From DATLGB01 sp964242305 (lineage in GTDB: Bacteria > Actinomycetota > Thermoleophilia > Solirubrobacterales > Solirubrobacteraceae), in NCBI GenBank assembly GCA_964242305.1, contig CAXTBB010000001.1, forward strand, positions 62,001 to 126,000: a stretch of 64,000 nt of DNA, read 5' to 3'. The notes under the pieces are model-generated. The model had not been told where the DNA came from, did not search any database, and saw only the letters and a program-made list of their open reading frames with translations. A program made the translations under genes and the position numbers. This document shows positions 58,016 to 64,000 of this stretch, in pieces (the first letter of the stretch is position 1; each line of letters begins with the position of its first letter).

Positions 58016-59695
58016 TCAGACGGGCGGGACGAGCTCGTTCTCGCGACCGACGCCCCAGGCCGCGTTGACCGGGTCCAGGAAGTAGGGCGGGCTCTGCGTG
58101 CGCAGCCGGTTGTCGTACGTGTAGTTCTTGAGGTAGCCGGTGGCGGGCGTGCCGTCCGAGGCGCTCGTGCCGACCGGGCCGCGGAAGCGCTGGGCGATGG
58201 CGCCGTGCACGCTGAGCAGGCCCACCGTCCCCCCCTCGTCGTAGTTGTCGACGATGAAGGAGTGCTGGAGGCTGAGGATCGCCGCGTCGATGCGCACGTT
58301 GCGCACGGCGGAGGCGTTGGCCCCGCCCGAGACGCGGTGATAGACGCGCACGAAGTTGGTCGCGATCAGCCCGACCTGGACGGTGCCGCCGATCTGCTCG
58401 CCGGCCGTCGGGTCGGTGGTCATCGTCCCGGCGATCAGGTCCGCGTCGGTCCCGGAGGCCGTCTTGGGATCGAACTGCTTCGTCGTGTCCGTCCCCACGT
58501 AGGGCAGGGTCGGAGCCGCGATGATGTCCCGGTCGCTGGCGATCGTGATCGACTGATCGACCGTGCCGCTCACGTAGACGTTCGCGCACTGGTCGTTGGC
58601 CGAGTAGGAGTAGGTCGAGGGGGACTCGCTCTCGTTGCACGGGTTCGACCCGTCCTGCACGTAGATGACCCCGTTGGGCGGCAGCGAGACCGACACCGGG
58701 TTGCCGCCCGGCGTGTCGACCACCATCTTGCCGTTGTTGGTGAAGCGGATGTACTGGGTGCCCGAGAGCAGGTAGCCACCCGTCGTGGGGACGACGCCCG
58801 CGGCCGGGTTGGTGGTCGAGGCCAGGGTCTTCAGCGCGGTGTTGGTCGGCGGCATCTGCAGCTGCGCGGAGCCCGTGTGCAGCTTGCCGTTGAACGTCGG
58901 CGCGCCGGCGCTCCCGCAGTTGCTGTTCTTCGCGTAGCCGGGCGCCGGCCCGGAGACCTCGATGCTGTCGCCGGCGTCGCGGCCGAAGATGGGCGTGCCG
59001 CAGTAGACGAGGTCGTCGTTGGTGTGCAGCGGCCCGTTGACCTTGTCGTTGTTGCCGAACTGGATGACGGTGCAGTTCGACGAGCGCGAGGCGCGGTAGT
59101 TCGCGCAGGCGGCCCCGCCGGGGTTGCCGGCCTTGGGGTCGAGCGTCTCGTAGTCGGTGAAGTAGATGAAGTTCAGGAACCGCTGGCGCCGGAAGTTCGT
59201 CACGATCGTCCGCAGCTGGCCGTGGAAGCGACCGGTGCTGCGGACCCGGAACGACCCGTCGCCCGCGCTGATCATGCTCTTGGCGTTGGACGTCGAGCAG
59301 GTGCTCGAGACGCTCGTCACCGGCAGCAGTCCGATCGAGAAGTCGGCTACGTCCAGGCCGGTGGTGGGCGCACCCGGGACGACCTTCCACTTGCGCGCGG
59401 CGTCGGAGACGTTGGGCTGGTTGACCGGGTCGGGGACGCCGCTGGACGTCCCGGTGTCGCACTTCTGCCAGTAGTCCGGGTTGGCGGTGAGCTTGGACGC
59501 GAACCAGGCGACGCCGGCCTCGGCGGCGGCGTAGGCCACCCGCCGGTCCTTGCTGTCGGCCGACGGCGCGATGTCCCCGCGCGCGGCCTGGAACCCGGCC
59601 ACGGTGACGATGCTGGCGATGAGCATGATGCCCATCACGATGGCGAGGGTGAAGCCGCCCTCGTCCTCGAGACGGGGCCGGGCGCGCGCGATCAT
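58016..59695 (-). CDS. PilX/GspK-like large minor prepilin
   Basis: The protein of about 559 residues has a class III signal, EDEGGFTLAIVMGIMLIASIVTVAG, with cleavage after glycine. It lacks the glutamate at position 5, as expected for tip-type PilX/GspK subunits. A long extracellular region is rich in Ser/Thr/Asn and has CGTPIFGRDAG and YAAAEAGVAWF. ATG 59695 overlaps the pilW-like stop (ATGA); ATG 59701 is also in frame. Confidence 0.75.
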   Translation of the reverse strand: MIARARPRLEDEGGFTLAIVMGIMLIASIVTVAGFQAARGDIAPSADSKDRRVAYAAAEAGVAWFASKLTANPDYWQKCDTGTSSGVPDPVNQPNVSDAARKWKVVPGAPTTGLDVADFSIGLLPVTSVSSTCSTSNAKSMISAGDGSFRVRSTGRFHGQLRTIVTNFRRQRFLNFIYFTDYETLDPKAGNPGGAACANYRASRSSNCTVIQFGNNDKVNGPLHTNDDLVYCGTPIFGRDAGDSIEVSGPAPGYAKNSNCGSAGAPTFNGKLHTGSAQLQMPPTNTALKTLASTTNPAAGVVPTTGGYLLSGTQYIRFTNNGKMVVDTPGGNPVSVSLPPNGVIYVQDGSNPCNESESPSTYSYSANDQCANVYVSGTVDQSITIASDRDIIAAPTLPYVGTDTTKQFDPKTASGTDADLIAGTMTTDPTAGEQIGGTVQVGLIATNFVRVYHRVSGGANASAVRNVRIDAAILSLQHSFIVDNYDEGGTVGLLSVHGAIAQRFRGPVGTSASDGTPATGYLKNYTYDNRLRTQSPPYFLDPVNAAWGVGRENELVPPV

Positions 59696-60393
59696 GAGCA
59701 TGAGGGGTCGAAGTCCGTGGTGGCGTTGGGATCGGCGAGACGGACGAACACCTGGTCCGCCATCTCGGCGTGGATGGACTGCTGGGTGTTCGCGTTGGTG
59801 CCGGTGGCCGTGAAGTCGATGTCGATCCGCGACACGCGGCCGAGGTCGGTCGCCGAGAGGCCGGCCGCGGGCGGGAGCAGCTCGACGGTCGGGCTGAGCG
59901 AGCCGGAGGCGGGCGCGGAGTCCGGGTAGGCCCAGTAGCGGAAGATCGGGGTGGTCCCGTCGGGGATGACGTCGGTGGCCAGGGTGACCGTCCGCGCCGC
60001 CCCGGTGAACGTCTGCGGCGTCGTCGTCGACCCCCGGACGGAGACATCGGTGAGGGTCTTCGTCGCCGGCGTGTAGGTGAGGGTGTGCCGGACCACCGGG
60101 GTCGAGCCGTCGGAGAGGTCCGTGTAGACCGTGATCGAGTTCGGCGTCGCCGCCGTGACCGAGAACGGGCTCGCGTCCGAGCAGGCCTGCGAGCGGAGGA
60201 TCTGCTCGATCTGATCCATCGCGTAGCGCCCGCGGCCGGTCGCGTCGGTGCGATCGACCACTTCGGCGTTGTGCTGCTGGGCGCCGATCGTGATCATCGT
60301 GCCGGAGCCGATCACGACCAGGCCGATGACCATGGTCAGCAGGAGCTCCGGGAGCGAGAAGCCGCCCTCGTCGCTCAGGCGCGGGCGCCTCAA
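59692..60393 (-). CDS. PilW-like minor prepilin
   Basis: The 233-residue prepilin has the signal SDEGGFSLPELLLTMVIGLVVIG, with glutamate at +5, and YAMDQIEQILRSQAC after the helix, as in PilW/GspJ-type minor pilins. The start is TTG at 60393, overlapping the previous stop as TTGA; a longer frame upstream was rejected. Confidence 0.8.
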   Translation of the reverse strand: MRRPRLSDEGGFSLPELLLTMVIGLVVIGSGTMITIGAQQHNAEVVDRTDATGRGRYAMDQIEQILRSQACSDASPFSVTAATPNSITVYTDLSDGSTPVVRHTLTYTPATKTLTDVSVRGSTTTPQTFTGAARTVTLATDVIPDGTTPIFRYWAYPDSAPASGSLSPTVELLPPAAGLSATDLGRVSRIDIDFTATGTNANTQQSIHAEMADQVFVRLADPNATTDFDPSCS

Positions 60394-61835
60394 AACGCGC
60401 TCCGGGCCGAGCAGGCCATCTGGTTCAGGGTCCCGGCGGCGCTGCTGCTGTTGGTCTTCGCCTGGGTGTCGATGTTGACCGCGGCCAGGCCGGACACGCC
60501 GCCGAACTTCGTGTCGGCGGCGGTGTAGGGAGCGATCGCGGAGTAGGTGCCCGTCCGGTTCGTCAGGCCGGCCTTGGTCTTGCGGTACTCGACGCAGATC
60601 TTGTAGGACCCGTAGGGCAGCCCGAGCGTCGTCGCCGGGGTGCCGTTCCCGTCGGCGGTGACGGTCGGGACGGTCGGCAGCGTGCAGCCGCTGTCGGCCG
60701 GCTTGACGTAGATCTTCGTGGTGTCCCCCGACGGGCTGGGGACGTCCGCCGGCTTCTCGGCCCCGGTCGTGTCCTGCCACTTGACCGTGACCTTGGGGAG
60801 CGTGAGCACCGGCTCGTGCAGGTCGATGGTCGTCGTCGACGCCGGCGAGGTGCCGGTGACGAGGCCGCGCCCGAACGTCGGGTGCGCCGTGAAGAAACCG
60901 GATCCGTCGTTGGCCGCGGCCGTCGGGTCGTTGGCGGCGCAGGTGCCCGAATAGGCCGCGTACGGGGTGGTGAAGGGGAACAGGCCGGTGGCGCCGGCGA
61001 CCGGGTAGGTGCGCGACGTCGGGGCCGTGGCGATGCTGGCGTGGGAGATCGTGATCCCGCCCGCCAGCGTGGTGGTGTCCCCGTCGAAGGTCGGCTTGAT
61101 CGCACCGGCCAGGTCGTAGAGCTGCGGCGTCGCGGTGTTGATGGTCCCCGGGGAGACGGTCCCCGAGTAGACGTACTTCTGGTTGAGGCTCTGGTCGACG
61201 AACCCGGCCTGGTTGAGCGTGATCGCGTACGACCCCGGGGTCAGGAACTGGAAGATCGCGCAGCCCTTCGAGTTCAGCGTGGCCGTCCGCGACTCCGGCC
61301 CGGTGATGGCGACCGTGACGCCCGACTGCGGCGTGCCGTCGGCTTCGGAGATCGGCACGATGAGGGTGCCCGACGTCGGCGAGTACTGCGTGACCGGCAG
61401 CGACATGATGCTGCGGATGGTGAGCGGCTCGTCGCGGAAGCCGTTGGTCGGCGTCACCGCGGACGTCAGCCGCAGGTAGGTCGTCTGTGATCCCGAGCTG
61501 GTGCAGCTGACGACGTCACCCGTCGAGTCCTGGACGAACTCGCCCCGTGAGTCGACGGTGTAGGTCTGGTTCTCCTGCGTGACCGTCGTGCTGTTGGTGT
61601 AGTCGGCGAGGTCCTTGGCGCGCATGGAGCGCATGCGCTCCTGGTCCTGCTCGGCGAGGTTGGCGATCACGCCGCGCGACAGGGTCTGCGTCGACGTCTT
61701 CTGCGACGACGCGATCGAGCTGACCGTCGCGGTGGCGACGAGCACCATCACGACAGCCGACACCATGACCTCGACGAGGCCGATGCCAGCTTCTCCGGCC
61801 AGCGTGGTCCGCCATGATCGCCCGTTCACACGCAT
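60390..61835 (-). CDS. PilV-like large minor prepilin
   Basis: The 481-residue protein has the prepilin motif GEAGIGLVEVMVSAVVMVLVATATV with glutamate at +5. The large extracellular part includes a carboxypeptidase-regulatory-like beta domain (PISEADGTPQSGVTVAITGPESRT, LTPGSYAITLNQAGFVDQ). It could act as an adhesive tip or initiation subunit. ATG 61835 was chosen over a longer frame. Confidence 0.78.
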   Translation of the reverse strand: MRVNGRSWRTTLAGEAGIGLVEVMVSAVVMVLVATATVSSIASSQKTSTQTLSRGVIANLAEQDQERMRSMRAKDLADYTNSTTVTQENQTYTVDSRGEFVQDSTGDVVSCTSSGSQTTYLRLTSAVTPTNGFRDEPLTIRSIMSLPVTQYSPTSGTLIVPISEADGTPQSGVTVAITGPESRTATLNSKGCAIFQFLTPGSYAITLNQAGFVDQSLNQKYVYSGTVSPGTINTATPQLYDLAGAIKPTFDGDTTTLAGGITISHASIATAPTSRTYPVAGATGLFPFTTPYAAYSGTCAANDPTAAANDGSGFFTAHPTFGRGLVTGTSPASTTTIDLHEPVLTLPKVTVKWQDTTGAEKPADVPSPSGDTTKIYVKPADSGCTLPTVPTVTADGNGTPATTLGLPYGSYKICVEYRKTKAGLTNRTGTYSAIAPYTAADTKFGGVSGLAAVNIDTQAKTNSSSAAGTLNQMACSARSAF

Positions 61836-61888
61836 TGATTCGGCCCGGATCGGGGTTGGCTTGAGCAAACGACCGCTGTGCTGGACGG

Positions 61889-62332
61889 CTACCAGGTGCC
61901 GTCGTCTTTGCAGCCGCCGTTGCCGGCCGGGCTGCACACGCGGCTGAAGCTGCCGCCGATGTTGTGCAGGATGCGGAACGTGTGCGTGCCGCCGCGGGAG
62001 GCTGCCGAGACGGCCACGATCTCGTAGCCGTTGACCGTCTCGGAGGCGATGCGGACCTGGTCGGCGCCGGACCCGATGTCGAGCCCGGTCGCCTGTTGCG
62101 TGAGCTTGGCGGTGCAGCCGGTGTAGCCGTCGCCGTCGTGCCAGCAGGCCTCGATCTGCGACGCCATGTTGCGGGCGTTGGACTTCGCGCGGGTGTCCTG
62201 GGCCTTCTCGCGCTGGCCCAGGAAGGCCGGGATCGCGATCGCGGCCAGGATGCCGAGGATCAGGATGACGACGAGCAACTCGATGAGCGTGAAGCCCGCC
62301 TGGTCGCGTCGCTGGTGAAGTGTGGTGTGCAT
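61889..62332 (-). CDS. Type IV pilin, second copy
   Basis: The 147-residue prepilin has the classic N-terminus QAGFTLIELLVVILILGILAAIAIPAFLGQREKAQD. The globular part has a cysteine pair near the end (SRVCSPAGNGGCKDDGTW) and one more pair (ACWHDGDGYTGC). ATG 62332 has GGGGGG at good distance. It is similar to the pilin just upstream but divergent beyond the first helix. A terminator separates the two genes. Confidence 0.88.
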   Translation of the reverse strand: MHTTLHQRRDQAGFTLIELLVVILILGILAAIAIPAFLGQREKAQDTRAKSNARNMASQIEACWHDGDGYTGCTAKLTQQATGLDIGSGADQVRIASETVNGYEIVAVSAASRGGTHTFRILHNIGGSFSRVCSPAGNGGCKDDGTW

Positions 62333-62355
62333 GGTGTTTCCCCCCGCGGAAATGG

Positions 62356-62384
62356 CTGGGGCGGGCACAAGGTGCCCGCCCCAG
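62356..62384 (-). terminator. Strong hairpin after the major pilin gene
   Basis: CTGGGGCGGGCAC (62356-62368) and GTGCCCGCCCCAG (62372-62384) form a perfect 13-bp stem with a 3-base loop, 26 bases beyond the pilin stop. The pilin is thus likely transcribed alone under control of its leader. ATTT follows on the minus strand. Confidence 0.75.
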
Positions 62385-62409
62385 TCAGGACTGCTTCAGT
62401 GAGCTGTGA

Positions 62410-62847
62410 CTACCAGCTGCCGGCGTCGCAGCCGCCCTTGTCCGAGCCGGTCGAGGCGCAGGAGCGCGTGACCTTGCCGGTGGTGGCGTCCTTGGCGATC
62501 GTGAACGTGTTGTTCGACTTCGACGTCGCCGTGACGGTGTAGCCGTCGTTCGGCGCGGTGCCGGTCGCGGAGACCGCGGAGATCAGGTCGAGGCCGGAGT
62601 CCGTCTTGGCGACCTGGGTGGTCGCGCAGGCGGTGTAGGTGGCCTTCGTCGCGTAGCACGACTCGATCGCGGACACCGCGTTGCGGACGTCCGACTTCGC
62701 GGCCGAGTCCTGACCCTTGACGCGCTGACCGAGGAAGGCGGGCAGAGCGATCGCGGCGAGGATGCCGATGATCAAGATGACGACCAGAAGCTCGATCAGG
62801 GTGAAGCCCTTCTCGTTGCGACTGCGCTCAGCAAGCTTGTTGAGCAT
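62410..62847 (-). CDS. pilA: Type IV pilin (probable major pilin)
   Basis: The 145-residue prepilin has the motif EKGFTLIELLVVILIIGILAAIALPAFLGQRVKGQD, where PilD would cut after the glycine. A disulfide-type C-terminus follows (SCASTGSDKGGCDAGSW), with another cysteine pair (SCYATKATYTAC). AGGAGGGA is eight bases before ATG 62847 and lies in a hairpin. The preceding leader has a cyclic-di-GMP riboswitch match, and the gene has its own terminator, so it is probably the main pilin with dedicated control. Confidence 0.92.
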   Translation of the reverse strand: MLNKLAERSRNEKGFTLIELLVVILIIGILAAIALPAFLGQRVKGQDSAAKSDVRNAVSAIESCYATKATYTACATTQVAKTDSGLDLISAVSATGTAPNDGYTVTATSKSNNTFTIAKDATTGKVTRSCASTGSDKGGCDAGSW

Positions 62848-62856
62848 GTGGGTGAT

Positions 62857-62919
62857 TCCCTCCTGAGGGATAGTTGGGCCTGAGTACTGCTCGGATTGAC
62901 CAGACCCCGGGGATCCCTC
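62857..62919 (-). promoter_or_regulatory. SD-sequestering hairpin and anti-sequestor of pilA
   Basis: On the minus strand TCCCTC-AG-GAGGGA (62870-62857) folds with the Shine-Dalgarno sequence in its 3' arm. GAGGGAT at 62919-62913, directly after the aptamer P1 stem, is complementary to ATCCCTC (62871-62865) and could pull that arm away, freeing the ribosome-binding site. This is the expected form of an expression platform acting on translation. Confidence 0.6.
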
Positions 62920-62998
62920 GGTGAGTAACCCGGCTTGCTCAACGTCGAGCTCCGTGGCTTTGCGTCTCGCCCTCACGGACGATTTGCCCTTGGTCACC
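62920..62998 (-). ncRNA. Class I cyclic-di-GMP riboswitch (GEMM-I) aptamer
   Basis: Read on the minus strand, this 79-nucleotide segment has the conserved blocks in order. The P1 5' strand is GGTGA, then AAGGGCAAA, and the P2 stem TCGTCC/GGGCGA closed by a GTGA (GNRA) tetraloop. GACGCAAAGCCACGG follows, then P3 GCTC/GAGC, AAGCCGGGTTAC and the P1 3' strand TCACC. The G in AGGGCAAA that contacts the ligand is kept, favouring c-di-GMP over cGAMP. It lies in the leader of pilA. No covariance model was run. Confidence 0.85.
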
Positions 62999-63081
62999 TC
63001 GGTCCTGGCTTGGGTGGGGTATCGACCCCATTCACGACCCACTTGAGGTTTAGGCGCAAGAAATGTCCAGGCCTCGAACAA

Positions 63082-63098
63082 GCGTCCAGTGCGGACGC
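63082..63098 (-). terminator. Hairpin terminator upstream of the riboswitch
   Basis: GCGTCC/GGACGC with a 5-base loop, followed on the minus strand by TTGTT, stands 11 bases after the stop of the small zinc-ribbon gene. It would insulate the pilA leader from transcription coming from pilC. Confidence 0.6.
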
Positions 63099-63109
63099 CG
63101 AAAGGCGCG

Positions 63110-63238
63110 CTATTCAGCGGGTTCTGGGGGTGCGGGACGCTGCCCGCTGCCCTCGCACCACGGGCACGTCACGGGGTGCGGCGTGCCGCCCTGCGCGGAG
63201 ATCACGGACCCGGTCCCCCGGCACGGCGAGCAGTCCAT
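63110..63238 (-). CDS. Small zinc-ribbon protein with DnaJ-type CxxCxGxG motifs
   Basis: The 42-residue protein has CSPCRGTG and CPWCEGSG, two copies of the DnaJ-like CxxCxGxG motif, enough to bind one zinc ion. ATG 63238 overlaps the preceding stop (TGATG), so it is coupled to the hypothetical gene in the pilus cluster. Role unknown. Confidence 0.6.
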   Translation of the reverse strand: MDCSPCRGTGSVISAQGGTPHPVTCPWCEGSGQRPAPPEPAE

Positions 63239-63930
63239 CAGCGCAGCCCCGGGGGCGCGACGGAGGTCTTCGCGCGGTCCGTGTGCACAGCGCCCAGGTC
63301 CGGGTTGGCCGGCTTGTCGTCGGGCAGGTGCCGGCGCTGGGTGGGCGGGATCTGGCGATCGGTCAACAAGGCATGGAAACCGTAGCGCTCGAAGCCCCGA
63401 GCGAGCTGGTCGTGCTCCTCGGCACGCAGCAGCAGGCCGAACAGCGCCGGGTCGCCGAGCGGCGTGCGCTTGGCCACCTCGGTCAGCATGTCGTCGGGCA
63501 GCACGCCGCCCAGGCGGTCGGCCGCCAGCGGGGGCGAGAACACGAAGGCGACGTTGGGCGCCTCGTCGCCCAGCAGCAGGAACGCCGAGCCGTCGAGGTT
63601 GGTCCACAGCCACCCCTCGATGCCCTCCTCCTGCGGCACGACGCGGTTGACGGCGAGCTGGTGCAGCACGGGGAAGCGACCCCGCGGCACGTCCTTGCCC
63701 GGGTGGGCCGGGCCGTGGTCGATGGTGGCCACGGCCACGCTGCCCGGGGCGAAGCGCAGCGGCGCCAGCAGGGCGCCGTGGCGGACCTCGATCTCGCCGG
63801 GCGTGAGCGTCAGCGCGTGCTCGCCACGGGGGCCGCCGGAGAGCAGCCGCCGGCGCATGCCGCCACCCCCCGTCGAGAGCGGGACGACGACGGTCGTGTT
63901 GGGCGGCGGCGGGGCGCTCACAGTGTCCAC
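63238..63930 (-). CDS. Hypothetical protein in the pilus cluster
   Basis: The 230-residue cytoplasmic-looking protein has no signal peptide or membrane helix. It shows a PilZ-unrelated beta-rich N-terminal half (LTLTPGEIEVRHGALLAPLRF) and a helical region (DDMLTEVAKRTPLGDPALFGLLL). No family was recognised. GTG 63930 (or 63921) lies 16 bases after the end of the pilC frame, so it is probably in the pilus operon. Confidence 0.6.
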   Translation of the reverse strand: MDTVSAPPPPNTTVVVPLSTGGGGMRRRLLSGGPRGEHALTLTPGEIEVRHGALLAPLRFAPGSVAVATIDHGPAHPGKDVPRGRFPVLHQLAVNRVVPQEEGIEGWLWTNLDGSAFLLLGDEAPNVAFVFSPPLAADRLGGVLPDDMLTEVAKRTPLGDPALFGLLLRAEEHDQLARGFERYGFHALLTDRQIPPTQRRHLPDDKPANPDLGAVHTDRAKTSVAPPGLR

Positions 63931-63946
63931 GATGGCACCGCCCGCG

Positions 63947-64000
63947 CTACTTGATGCTGTCGTAGACCTTGAACATCGGCATGTACATCGCGATGACGAC
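63947..64000 (-). CDS. pilC: C-terminal end of a PilC/GspF-like pilus platform protein (partial)
   Basis: Only 17 codons and a TAG lie in the window, reading VVIAMYMPMFKVYDSIK. This fits the last membrane helix and tail of PilC proteins (pattern IALYLPIFKL). Position at the head of the pilus gene cluster supports it. The call rests on very little sequence. Confidence 0.55.
   Translation of the reverse strand, partial: VVIAMYMPMFKVYDSIK

Noticed and set aside
57581..59929. 782-codon plus-strand frame opposite pilM/pilX
   Set aside because: Same antisense artefact; no motif or signal sequence.
1..64000. tRNA or rRNA genes
   Set aside because: No T-loop-like GGTTCGAATCC with matching acceptor stem and no rRNA core sequence was noticed on either strand; a tRNAscan or Infernal run was not possible.

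Overview
The window looks like chromosome from a very G+C-rich actinobacterium. The class Thermoleophilia (Solirubrobacter/Conexibacter/Patulibacter-like) is the most likely home. This is inferred from the fused aroK-aroB gene next to a type IV pilus locus, the ferritin-like/cupredoxin genes, a CadC-like regulator, frequent GTG and TTG starts, and NTGA stop-start overlaps. No rRNA, tRNA or CRISPR array was seen.

Layout. 1-5469: a truncated sensor-kinase-like gene, then isoprenoid genes (dxs, polyprenyl synthase, xseB-like), a cysteine-dioxygenase-like cupin, nusB and efp, mostly on the minus strand. 5479-15441: a decayed mobile island of visibly lower G+C. It sits at the ribosome-binding site of efp and is bounded by a 7-bp direct repeat. 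It carries a broken large serine integrase, iteron-like repeats, an XRE-ImmA/IrrE plus DUF4411 pair, a small resolvase, an XRE regulator, a frameshifted HK97-type prohead protease and many small phage-like genes, plus one 10-N assembly gap. 15500-23810: a secreted subtilase, a GH92 glycosidase and polyprenyl-phosphate-mannose glycosyltransferases with DedA. 23813-28877: an OmpR-type two-component system, an SRPBCC protein, a CadC-like metal regulator with a CDF-like transporter, a zinc-ribbon protein and a secreted protein. 28920-32221: a Ser/Thr kinase-STAND-TPR protein divergent from an FHA-HTH protein.

32342-37866: two convergent sets of ferritin-like and cupredoxin genes. The second is one operon with tatA, an L,D-transpeptidase, a zinc-type CDF exporter and a methyltransferase. 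37990-42489: a cysteine-free Rrf2 regulator, a sulfate ABC operon (sbp-cysT-cysW-cysA) and an internally deleted methyltransferase. 42491-49330: an antiporter, a GT-C membrane protein, two GT4 glycosyltransferases and a secreted calcium-repeat protein. 49374-53481: aroC-aroKB-aroQ-pepQ. 53522-64000: a type IV pilus cluster (pilC end, two pilins, PilV/W/X-like, pilM, pilD, pilN, pilO, pilP-like).

The most striking item is a sequence in the pilin leader (minus strand, 62998-62920) that matches the conserved core of the class I cyclic-di-GMP (GEMM) riboswitch. It is followed by a hairpin that hides the pilin Shine-Dalgarno sequence and a matching anti-sequestor. A second lead is a set of 11-bp-spaced direct repeats (TGTTGGG type) in front of the envelope glycosylation genes, which suggests a regulon for the neighbouring response regulator.
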